A stretch of 64,000 bases of DNA from assembly GCA_007449985.2 (NCBI GenBank), contig VIIQ02000571.1, forward strand, positions 310,001 through 374,000. Reading direction: 5' to 3'. Below, in pieces: positions 54,510 through 64,000 of the stretch (position 1 is the first letter of the stretch; each line of letters begins with the position of its first letter). This DNA comes from Desmodesmus armatus. Its lineage: Eukaryota > Chlorophyta > Chlorophyceae > Sphaeropleales > Scenedesmaceae. The position numbers and the translations under genes were made by a program. The notes under the pieces were generated by a model that saw only the letters and a list, made by a program, of their open reading frames with translations, made no database searches and was not told where the DNA came from.

Positions 54510-57227
54510 TGCTGGCTGCTGCAGGTGGAGATATGCAGATGGATTTTACTTCTTCCCAAGACGAGGAAGATGCTGTGGCAGAGCCAGACGCAGCAGCGAC
54601 AGCACACTCTGCCCATGACTTCCTGCCCTCATCCACAGATGCTGCTGAGGTGCAGCAGCCAGGCCAAACCAGCACACCATCTGCTGCTGCGGAGGACAGC
54701 AGCAACAGCAACAGCAATGGCAGCACCAGCAGCAACGGCGGCAGCAGCACCAGCAGTGGCAAGAGCAAGCCACTGGGGACGGCAGCAGCTGCCCGCAGCA
54801 GCGCGGCGTTGAGCACACCCCAAACTGCTGCCGGAGCCTCCTCTTCAGCAGCAGCAGCCAGCACTGGCAGCCAATCCCAGGGTCATCCCGCAAACAGCAG
54901 CAGCAGCAGCAGCACCACCCCTGCTCAAACTACTAGTAGCAGCAGCGGCAGCAGCAGCAAGGCACCTGGTAGGCCCCGTCCCATCAAGACCCACAGGCAA
55001 AACTGGCGCCAGCAGGTCCCACCTTACCCTCCCCTGCTACCTCACCACCTGCCCTCCTTTCCCATGTCCCCCTTTGGTCCTGCCATGCCTATGGGCCCAC
55101 ACCCCATGCTGCTGCCGCCAACACCTGGCGGCCCCCACACACCCGGCGGCATGGGCTTCATGATGCCTGGGCCCTTTGGCCTCACTCCTGTCACACCTTT
55201 TGGCCCCACACCGGTCATACCTTTCGGCCCCACTCCGGTCACACCTTATGGCCCGAGGTTCTTCGCACCTGGGCCACACATGGCAGCACCAGCAGCAGCA
55301 ATGATGGCAGCAGGCGGGGGTCCGTTTCCTGCAGGCCCAGCACACTTTCCTGCAGGTCCAGCACAATCACACAGGCCTCGCATGCAGCCCCTACCAGCGG
55401 GAGCCCCAGCTTCAGCACAAGCATCAGCAAGGCAAGGAACTCATAGGAGTAGTCTGCCTGCTGGTTGGGTGTCCTCAGCCTCAGTACCTGCAGGGATAGC
55501 ACCTGCTGCTTCATACACCGTGTCTGAGTCAGAGCAGCAGTTGGGCCAGTTTGAGGACCCCTGGGGGCAGCAGCAGCAGGGCTGCAGCAGGCAGCAGGGC
55601 AGTCGGCAGCACGGATATCACAGCAGCGCAGGCTGCAGACCGAACCCCCAGCACCCAGCTACAGCTACCGCTGCTGCGCCAGCCGCAGCCCTGCCAGCAG
55701 GTTCAGCAACAGCGGCCACGGCGGCGGCTCCTGGTGCAAGTCATGCTGGCAGCAGCAGCGGCGGCAGCAGCAGGCCCCAGGGCTTGTCCATGCCCCTGGT
55801 TGGGAGGGATGTGCGGCCGCTGATGAACTTCTGCCACATGTCACATGCGCGCAAGGAGCAGCCGCAGCTGGAGCGTGCTGTGGTGAAAAAGCTTGTGAAG
55901 GCCCAGGTCAAGGCTGCTGCACCCATACTGCCACATTGGTACAGGTGAGCAGCGGGCACTGACAATTGCCAATCATAGGCGCCTCTGACCCTCTAGTGCT
56001 CAGCACCGTGCTGAGACTGGTGGTACTAGCCTAGTACCACCGTGACTGGGAGAACTCTGGCTGAACAGTGGCTCAAAGTTGATGGCAGCTGAGGCGCTAA
56101 TGTTTCAGCAATTATCAGCACACAAGCAAGTCCTGCAACGGAGCTGCGCAGATGCTAGCTAGTGCTGCCTCTGCCTTTCAACTAGCTTTGCTGCTAGGCT
56201 AGTGACAACCCTGATTGCCTTCAGTGAGCCCGCGCGGGCCATTCTGTGTGGTGCACTACTGTCTTGCCAAGGCCACACAGTGTGGTGGCATGCATGTGTC
56301 TCATCAGTTTCTGGATGCAAAGAAGCACAGGCTTTGCTCTACCTTGCCAGACTGTGTACATGCACATCAGTCCCCTTCTACACAGGCTTGCATCACCACA
56401 CTCTGTGTTGCCTGCATGCTGCCTGCAGACACGCTGGTGACACCAGCAGGAGTGGCAGCAGGAGCCTCAGCAGGAGCAGCAGCACAGCCAACCCACACCC
56501 CGCAGGCCCCAGCCACCACGGCAGCTCAGACAGTGATGCAGCCGGCAGCAGGGACGGCAGCTCTCGCAGCAGGAGCAGGGAGGACAGGAGCAGCACACAA
56601 GCAGCCGCTGCTGCAGCCGGACTTGCTGAGGAAGCAGAGGGACGAGGTAGGCGCAGCAGCGGCAGCGGCAGCACAGGCCTGCAGGCAGCAGCAACAGGAG
56701 GTGCAGCTGGTGATGTCCCAACTGCTGGCACGCCCAGGGCATTCAAGTTGAACCCTGCTGCTATGCCTTTTGTGGCGCACAGCAGCAGCGGCAGCAGCGG
56801 GGTTGTGGTGACTGCTGCTCCCCCACGGCCCACACCACCAGGCAGTCAGGATGATACAGCAGAGAGTTCAGCTCCAGAGGCACCTGATGCAGCCGCTGCA
56901 TCAGGTACTGCGGCAGTACAAGATAAGAGCAGCAGCCGTAGCCGCAGCCGTGGCAGGAGGAAGGGCCGCAGCGGTGGTGCTGCTCCCAGGACTAGCAACG
57001 CATCTGTACCAGAAGCTCCTGCTGCTGCTGCTGCTGCTGAGGCAGCAGCAGGGCCACCTGCGGCAAGCAATAGCAGTGGTGCTGCTGGTGCTGCTGGTGT
57101 TGGCGCTGCTGCACAGCCAGATTTGGCTCGGTCTGCATCTGGCAGCAGCAGCAATGCCTCCAGTGGCTCCCACAGCGTGGGGTCCCTGCTCTCAACGGGT
57201 GTGTTCATACCTCGCTACAGCAAGTAG
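53660..57227 (+). CDS. Large poly-Gln / Ser-rich protein with PAM2 motif and RS repeats
   Basis: Probable partner of poly(A)-binding protein; otherwise unrecognised. Exons 53660-53711, 53802-55944, 56429-57227 give 2994 nt, 997 aa, with matching phases. The short first exon (MDSKDPMHLASTANLIA) is a phase-supported guess; otherwise start at the ATG at 53942. Exon 2 is low-complexity: poly-Ala, a run of about 20 Gln near 54465-54510, Ser/Asn runs, then a Pro/Gly/Phe section with repeats of PFGPTPV. It ends with a basic, ordered block (RDVRPLMNFCHMSHARKE then KKLVKAQVKAAAPILPHWYR). Exon 3 has SRSRSR clusters and FKLNPAAMPFV (about residue 836), fitting the PAM2 consensus LNxxAxxF that binds the PABP MLLE domain. 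It ends VFIPRYSK. Confidence 0.75.
54433..54512 (+). repeat. CAG trinucleotide run encoding poly-Gln
   Basis: Nearly uninterrupted CAG/CAA codons in exon 2 of the PAM2 protein, flanked by His-interrupted Gln codons. Confidence 0.9.
55999..56041. repeat. Two adjacent perfect palindromes in the PAM2-gene intron
   Basis: CTCAGCAC-C-GTGCTGAG (55999-56015) is followed after 3 nt by GGTGGTACTAG-C-CTAGTACCACC (56019-56041). Both have a single-C centre. Confidence 0.85.
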
Positions 57228-58215
57228 GCATGCCCTGCCAGGCTCTGCAGGCTGCTGGCAGCAGCAGCTTTGGTTGACCTCTGTTGACCCCTTGGTGACC
57301 CTTGGGACTCCGGGGTCATTGTTTCATTGTGTCACAGCAGGTCAGGGGTCACTGCTAGCAGTTGTGGGTGATGGTTCATGCCATCGTGGCATTGGCACAT
57401 GCAGGGTGTTTTGGTGGTGACTAAGTAGTCAGAAGGCTTCTGAGAGGTTGCTCCCCCTGGCTCCTTTGACGCTTGCATCGGCCAGTCTCAGCAGGCTGCT
57501 GGGGATGCTGCTGGTATGCTTACGGTATGAACAGCTGCGGCACTACTAGTGTGCGGCTACTAGTGTGCAAGCAATGCCCAGGTGCCCCTCCAAGTGCCAG
57601 CACCTGGAGCAGGTGAGCTGCTGTTGGGCTGCTACTGTGCTACTGGCCACGTGTGCTGAACCACCCGCTGGTTTTCAGGGCAGCACCGTGCTGCAGTGCA
57701 GATTTTTGGATGTGTGTGTCTCATGTGTGCTGGGCTGCAGCAAGCTGTGCCTGTATCTACTTGGGGTCAGGCCCTGGGTGCTGGGGGTGCTGAATTGTGG
57801 TTGATAGTTGTGATGCGATGGTTGAGGTTTGACACTGGTCGTGCTGAGCTGGGCCCTGCCAGGTTCACTGAACCTATGGCACAGGTTCACTGCACTGACT
57901 GCAGTCCTGTGGCCCAATATCAGCACCACACAACACCTGCCTTTTGGGGATCTTGGGTGGGTGCATCATGCCAGGCTGGCCTGGCTTCCAGCTTGCATAT
58001 GCGTACTTGTCGCACTAGTAGAATGAGGGATGTGTGAGGGGGCGAGGGCCGCTTGGTCTGCGCCAACGTGCAGTCAAAAGGGCTAAAAGGCCTTAGGGGC
58101 CGCCAGGTGCTTTTCACCCTGCTGAAGCAAGTGTTCTTGTCGCCTCCATTACTAGTCATATTGCTGGCTGCACGTGCTTGGCGGCAGCAGGCATTCACAG
58201 GCACGTGCACCTAGT

Positions 58216-58272
58216 CTGTTTGTAGATGGCATTTCTGTTTGTGGATGGCATTTCTGTTTGTGGATGGCATTT
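58216..58272 (+). repeat. 19-bp tandem repeat, three copies
   Basis: Unit CTGTTTGTGGATGGCATTT at 58216, 58235 and 58254; the first has one substitution (A for G). Confidence 0.9.
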
Positions 58273-58611
58273 CGGCTGGCAGGATTTGCTGTGTGTTTTC
58301 AGTGTCTGTGGCGCACCGTGCTGATCAGCTGAGTGTTTGGTCACCGTCCATGCAGCACCGCATTGAGTGGTTCTGTCAGTCAGTTTAAGTATCGTATGGG
58401 AGGCAGAGTGGCTGGCCAGACTGGTCCCGGTCGCTAGGGCGCTCCATGTATCCAGCCGCTTGTGGCTACTGGCCACTGGCAGTTACAGCTTGAAGCCCTC
58501 AGCCTGCTTTTCCAGCCTGAAAGTTCCTTGTCAAGGAGCTGCGAGATGGTGTGCGGCACACAGCCACAACGACTGATTGTACTTGTGAGCTTGCGCTGAG
58601 CGTGTGCTCGG

Positions 58612-58636
58612 AGCATGCTGTAGCCTACAGCATGCT
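58612..58636. repeat. Perfect 12-bp palindrome with one-base centre
   Basis: AGCATGCTGTAG-C-CTACAGCATGCT. Could form a short hairpin or cruciform. Confidence 0.85.
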
Positions 58637-61600
58637 GAGGTACTATCTACAGCAGTCACTACAGGCTGTCATGCTTGAGACGCATGGCTGTAAGGTCAAA
58701 TGCGTTGCTGTGGCTCTAAGGCTATCATAGCCTATCTTATGGCCGGGCCCGCAGGCTGAAGCGCATGCCATGTGTACGCACTGTTGATTGCCTTGAGTGC
58801 CTGTAGGCGTGGCAGTGCACCTGCGTGGACACTGATGACAAGCACTTTTGGGTGTTGTTGCATGTTGCTGTTGCAGTAGGTTCAAACCTACAAATTCGTC
58901 TAGACGTGCATTACGGAGGGAGATGGGGGGCGCTTCAGGGTGGTAGTGCCATGCCGCAGTGTAGGGGGCAGGACAGCACAAGCTTGGTTTGAGCTGGAAG
59001 GTTGCAGCCCTGCACCACCAGCGACGCGCTGCAGCAGCCCGTGCCACACCCATGGTGCTTGGACCTAGGTGAATGTAAGGTGACCTCTGTTGAGTGGGTT
59101 TGGGGCTGGCAGTGCCCCTCGTCTCACACGGCACAGCATGTCCCCCACTTGCATGATGTGGTTTTTTGGTTGGCTGTGCTCCTGCCTTTTATGTATGTTG
59201 ACACTGCACTGCATGGCATGCAGTCCTGCAACAGTGTCCGAGAATTGTAGGGTCCTTGCCTTCTTTGGTCAACAGAGCTCTGTGGCTCTATGCTGTGCCA
59301 AGCTCCGTTTGCCAGCAGTAACTGCTGCTGCATCAGTGTACCACAGCATTCACTGGCAATTGGGCATGCTGCCAGCTGCAGCAGTGACCGCGACTCAGGT
59401 TTGACCTGAGATCTGGCAGTGCTGACCGACTAGTTTTCGTCTTTTTTCATGGGACTCGGAACAGTTCGGAACAGTTGGTGGGCCTGTGCACACCAGAGGT
59501 CCTGATAGGTGACTCTGGGGCGTCATGCATGGCATGGTCCTGTGTACTTACGGATGCAGATGTGCCGGCGCTCCTCTGTGCTAGTGCAACGTATGTCGCT
59601 GCTTGCACACCAATGGGTGCCGCACCATAAGCTTTGCTCAAGCGGTGCATACTGCAGGATGGGGCATGGCATGCCATGCTGCGCAGCATGTTTCTTGGAG
59701 TGGTTGGACACGACAACCTGCTGCATCACCAGTAGCCGCTACTGTTGCGTTCTATTGCCTTCAAGGCAACCCGGGGTTGGAACAGGTGACCGCTTGCATG
59801 TATGGGACTCACCAGCCGCTTGCAGCTGCTGCTGCAGCAGCAGTAATGTTGACAGAGGTCAGTACTGACTGATGCTTAGTGGTGGCGCAGTGGCTGTGTC
59901 TGTGCCCACCAGAGGTAACTATAAGTGAGCAATGCAGTGTTCAAAGCAGCACTGCATGCCGGGCATGCTGCTGTGAATGCACCATGGGTTTGCAAGGCCA
60001 CTGGTTCTATAGTGTGCTACTGCGTCGTGTGACACTGTCTGGTGTCATGCACCACTGACAGGCTGTCAAGTTTGTGGGTGACACTATGTATGATGCGCAT
60101 GATACTTGGCTCAGAATGGCATGACACGGCACTGGCGCTGCCTTGACTACCCAGCAACGGCTGAAATGCAGCGCCTGTAGCTCAAGGCTCAGTGCTCAGC
60201 CGGCTGCACGGCGGCTCAGGCCGACTCAAGCCTGGCAGGGCGGTTACTGACATGCAGGAGGCCCCCGCGTGACAACTCTTGGTCTTCGAGGCAAGGGAAT
60301 GCCACTCCAGGGCCCCGGGGCTCGTGCTGTACTGACAGTGACCCCAAGCAACCATCCTGTGACGGGTTGCTGTTGCGGCCCTCAATGTTGCAGGGATGTG
60401 CATGGGGTCCGGCACCAGTTGTGGCGGTTTGAGCGACCAAGTTGCAATCCATCAGTCATCACAGCTTGAGTGGGGGCTGCCCACCTGACTGGCTGCATGT
60501 GCGCTGCAGCTGCCAGTGCTGCCTGGGGGGTTGGGGATGTGGGTTTGACTTCATCGGTCACAGATGCCATCTGCTGGTGCTTGCACCATGGCTGTGCTAG
60601 GGAATGTGCACATGCGTGTGCATGTGTGTGCACACATGCACCAAGTTGAGGTCACCTACAAGTCCACAAGCAGGCTGGTGTTTTGTTTTGGAATGTATGT
60701 CTCGTGGGGGTGAGAGCAGACTCTGCAAATGGTATGAAAACTAGTCGTAATGTTGTATGGTGCGTGGGCACCTGTTGCGAGCTGAAGTTGAGCGGGAGGA
60801 ATTCAGCTGGAAGGGCTGTCACCAAGTTGCAACATGACTTTCTCCCATTGCTTGGCACAATGTTGTCTGTTGACGTTATTGAATGTCCCACCCTGGCAGG
60901 ACACAGTGTTGCCCCAAGTAGGCCCATGATGCACCTGCGCCTGCCAGGCTGGCCATCACGCCCAAGTGCTTCCAGTACACCATTGCTGCCATGTGCACGT
61001 ACAGGTCACACCAGCCCTCAGAGCTGGGCTGGGTACTGCTGAATTCATTCGCATTTGGTGGTAGGGGAGGTGCAGCTCAAAACCTTGGTGCCAAGGGTGC
61101 ACAAAGCCAGAGACTGATAACCAGACATTTACCCCGCGAAAGCTCACAGACGTAAGAATGCCGCATGATTGCAACTTACCTCACAAATTTGCACAGTACC
61201 CGCCAGTTCCGTTAGGCCCAGCCCTGCACCTGTAACTCAAGCGCATTCACACACTAACATAATGTAATGATGAAATAATAGTCACAGGCACAACCGCTCC
61301 CCGCCAAAAATGACCCTAGGCCTGCACCCAGGCGGTTTTGACTAATGACCGTTGCAGGCGGGTCAGTGCAAACAGCCTTATGCAGCTCCAGGCCTCAGAA
61401 CCAACCATGTTCATCTTCATCACCTCATCACCACCAACTACACTTTCCTCCCTGCCCTTTCTCGGCGATTCACGACAAGCAAGCCCCCACACCACACGCG
61501 CCAGAAACAGGTGAGCAGGCCTTTCGGTTGACTGAAATATTGCTGAACCGCTTCTATTGCATGCTGATGGTCGACTGTGCTGCTTGCAGGGCCCTCCAAG

Positions 61601-61679
61601 CTTCCTAGCAGAAAACGGTTGTCCCGCCATCTCTGCCCGCCATCCCTCCCCGGACCTCACCGCCTCCCACCCGCATACC

Positions 61680-62084
61680 ATGAACGACATGCGTACCTCC
61701 AGGACCGACTGCAGCCTCTTTGCAACCGTGGCACTGGGTCTGCTGCTTCTCAGCACAGCAGCAGCAAGACCCTTGCCTGCCACCTTTGCTTCACGCAAGG
61801 GTGTTGTCCACCAATTCACGACCCGTTTGGACCATTTGATGCCCAGTCAGTTGACAGAAGCAGTGAGTGTGCGTTCTGGTGCCAGCTTCTCTCAGGTCCA
61901 GCAGGTTCCAACCAACTTGTTCGTCCCTGCTGACATGGTTGGTAATTACTGGAGTACTGCTGCTCAGCAGCTTTCCAGGCGTGTCATGCTGGCTGCATCC
62001 ACCACCAAGGCTGCAGGAGCTGCATCAAAAATGCCTGCTTTTGAGGCCCAGTCCATGAACCGCCCGATTGACGATTCAGAGTAA
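61680..62084 (+). CDS. Small secreted or lumenal protein, unknown family
   Basis: Single-exon frame of 134 aa. The start MNDMRTSRTDCSLFATVALG continues into LLLLSTAAARPLP, a clear signal peptide with a likely cleavage after AAA or ARP. The mature part is Ser/Ala/Gln-rich with no cysteines (VSVRSGASFSQVQQVP, NLFVPADMVGNYWSTA) and ends MNRPIDDSE. No domain recognised. The frame is open upstream of the ATG, and an acceptor-like CTTGCAG at about 61590 allows a 5' exon, but codon quality is best from 61680. Confidence 0.6.
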   Translation: MNDMRTSRTDCSLFATVALGLLLLSTAAARPLPATFASRKGVVHQFTTRLDHLMPSQLTEAVSVRSGASFSQVQQVPTNLFVPADMVGNYWSTAAQQLSRRVMLAASTTKAAGAASKMPAFEAQSMNRPIDDSE

Positions 62085-63105
62085 GACTGGTAGCAGCTGC
62101 CTGCCAGATGTTGTTATGGAAATAATGCATGGCATGCTCAGCCAAGCGGCATGCTATTCCCTTGGGCAGCCAGCCTCTGTGGTGTTTGAATGCAGGGTTG
62201 TACGGGCTGTGCTGGGCACAGTGTTGCTTAAAGTTGTTTGGTTGTATACAGAGCACAGTGTTTTTGGAGTTGAACACAGAAACCCAGTGCTGCAACAGTA
62301 CTCAGTTGTACTACTTGTGGGCTGGCAGTGCAGCTGCAGCGAGCCTGCGGCTTGGTTCAGATCGGCTGTTGTCGCATGTCCAGAACTATTCCAGATGAGG
62401 CTGCATGATTTGCCGCATCATCACATATGCATGCAGGCTACAGGCTCCATCTGACCGCTGTCAGCCTGCTCAGGGACCAGCAGTCCCTTTGAGTTCAGTG
62501 GGTGTGGTTGTATTCTGGTCAACCTGGTCCCAGCACAATGGAGTGCTCCATTGTGTTGGTGCTTGCAAAGTTGCACTTTGCACTGTGTCACACAACTTGT
62601 GTGTCAGTTGTCCCGTTGTTTTGCTGAGGTTGCTGCATATCTGGCAGATTGTCCAGAGTTGCTTTTGCCTGGTAACTTCAACCATGCCTTGTAGCTGTGC
62701 TTGACAACGTTTAGCTGGGCTTGACAACTTGAAGCTGCTTTCACACTAATCTCGTATCGTACAACAGCCAAAGCCTTGCTGGCTATCAGCTCAGGCATGG
62801 CCAGTGGCACAAACAGAGACAAACACTCACGCCGTGCATGTACATCCCAGGGGTAGACCAAGCACACAATTCCGAACGGAGCATCAACGCACTCAGCTCT
62901 CACTAGCTAGAAGGGCAGCGCAAGCCACGTACAAACACACCAACATACCAAACACTCCAACCACCCCACACTCAAGCACGCTGTGTATGCCATGAAGCAG
63001 ACACACAAGAATAGTTGGCAAACAACAGCAGCAACATGAAAGCAGGAACGTCTACGAGATCGCGAACAATTGCTGCAGCTGAAGTGTAGCTTGGCTGACA
63101 ACCAC
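62085..63105. other. Convergent 3' regions
   Basis: No gene supported between the small secreted-protein stop and the end of the minus-strand poly-Gln gene. A palindrome (CACAATGGAG-TG-CTCCATTGTG, 62534-62555) lies within. Confidence 0.5.
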
Positions 63106-63965
63106 TCAGCACGCCTGCGGGTAGCAGTGCTCCAGTCTACAGTGTGCATCCTCCTCCAGCCCGGCCACAGCAGCCACTGGCACTTGCGAATGGAGCTGCA
63201 CTTGCTGCACCTGCCACTGCAGAGTGTGCGGCAGCAGCAAGTGGTGTTCCTGCTGCTGCTGCTGCCGCCCGTTGCTCTGTGCTGTAGTCATGCTGCCAGC
63301 CGTACAGTGCCGTTGGGTAGCTGCCTGCACACAGTCAACGGCATGTTGCGTAATGCGGTCACACGCAAGTGTAGCCTGCTGCTGCTGCTGCTGCTGCTGT
63401 GCCTTGTCAGCTGCTGCATGGGCTGGCAGAGGCTGCTGCTGTTGCTGCTGCTGCTGGTGTGACTGCTGCTGCTGATGGTGGGTGGTGAGGGAAGCTGAGG
63501 CAGCAGCAGGTGTCAGGGTGTGCAGTGCAGCCTGCCTGCTGCCTCTGCTGCCAGCCAAGCTGCTGGCGCTGCTGCTTTGCGCTGCACCGGCGGCTGCTGC
63601 ACGGCTGCCAGCTTGCACCCCGCTGCTGCCACTGCTGCTGCTACTGCTGTAGCCGCCGTCAAGCTGCGCAGTCTGTGGGGTTGGTTGAGGCACACCACCT
63701 AGCTCTGCTGCTGCTCGTGCTGCTGCTGTGGTGGCTTCATCTGCTTGCGCGCTGCTGCTCTGCCGCCCATGATGCCGCCGTTGGCGCTGACGCTGCAGCG
63801 AGGCTACCGCAGCTGCTGCTGCTGATGCATGCGTGGGTGAGGCTGCTGCTGCTGGCTGCTGCAGTGGGTCGTTCAGCACTGGTATGTCTGAGTTTTGGAA
63901 GTCCAGCATTTCATACTGCAGGTAACTGTCTGCTGGCTCCTTGAAGTTTTGCAGGGCCCTGCAAC
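63106..63965 (-). CDS. Poly-Gln/Ser-rich protein, last exon only (5' part beyond window)
   Basis: Open frame on the minus strand after a TTGCAG acceptor at about 63966-63971, ending TAG/TGA-bounded at 63106 (last residues CYPQAC). It begins ALQNFKEPADSYLQYEMLDF and SDIPVLNDPLQQP, an ordered acidic/aromatic block. It then becomes Ala-, Ser- and Gln-rich, with a basic patch (QRQRQRRHHGRQ) and CAG-coded Gln runs near 63380-63400 and 63430-63460. No family recognised from this fragment; upstream exons lie to the right of the window. Confidence 0.6.
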
Positions 63966-64000
63966 AGCAGCAGTGCAACGGTCAGTGACATAACCAGAGC

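Larger units (their letters stand above)
57228..61679. other. Gene-free 4.4-kb stretch
   Basis: No coding region is supported on either strand. It contains three 19-bp tandem units at 58216-58272, and perfect palindromes at 58612-58636 and 58719-58733. A GTGCA/TGTGTGCA-rich run is near 60604-60640. The right end is probably the promoter of the small secreted-protein gene. Confidence 0.5.

Noticed and set aside
1..64000. CRISPR arrays, rRNA genes, viral genes or toxin genes
   Set aside because: No regularly spaced short repeats, rRNA cores, or viral or toxin protein signatures were seen on either strand.

Overview
The window is nuclear DNA of a green alga. Genes are intron-dense with GT-AG introns. 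CAG/CTG runs encode poly-Gln and poly-Ala tracts. TGTAA, the usual chlorophyte polyadenylation signal, lies downstream of several genes. The gene set includes a plastid-type stearoyl-ACP desaturase, a plant-type Shewanella-like phosphatase and F-box/LRR proteins. Interstitial telomere-like repeats are of the TTTAGGG type. I infer a core chlorophyte, perhaps a Chlamydomonadales relative (Haematococcus-like); species cannot be fixed by reading alone.

Layout: 1-3545 (+) ArfGAP, 5' truncated by the window; 5223-9065 (+) acyl-ACP desaturase, ten exons; 11517-13424 and 14451-16531 (+) tandem F-box/LRR genes, the first frame-broken; 18057-21371 (-) ribosomal protein eL27, five exons; 22281-26735 (+) Shewanella-like Ser/Thr phosphatase with two frame breaks; 27025-33251 (+) Tat-SF1/CUS2-type splicing factor, ten exons; 33649-35040 (+) organelle-type small heat-shock protein; 37496-38020 (+) small unknown ORF; 38004-40724 (-) unknown membrane/secreted Gly/Ala-rich protein; 41613-42641 (+) ankyrin-repeat protein; 44102-52620 (-) DUF455 ferritin-like protein, nine exons; 53660-57227 (+) poly-Gln, PAM2-motif, RS-rich protein; 61680-62084 (+) small secreted protein; 63106-63965 (-) last exon of a poly-Gln protein cut by the window edge. 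Exon phases were checked by adding exon lengths; all multi-exon models close in frame except the phosphatase and LRR copy A.

The genes do not form a pathway. They are a housekeeping mix (vesicle traffic, fatty-acid desaturation, translation, splicing, stress, phosphatase) interleaved with lineage-specific low-complexity proteins.

The most unusual signals are structural. (1) A 3.67-kb insertion in a DUF455 intron is bounded by two 712-bp direct repeats, each with its own inverted ends, and is flanked by a 3-bp duplication supported by a paralogous empty site. (2) Short segments covering an exon edge plus its splice site have been tandemly copied into adjacent introns in at least five genes, up to six copies, sometimes next to telomere-like tracts. 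(3) Two long inverted repeats lie in DUF455 introns, and a ~370-bp dispersed repeat occurs twice.
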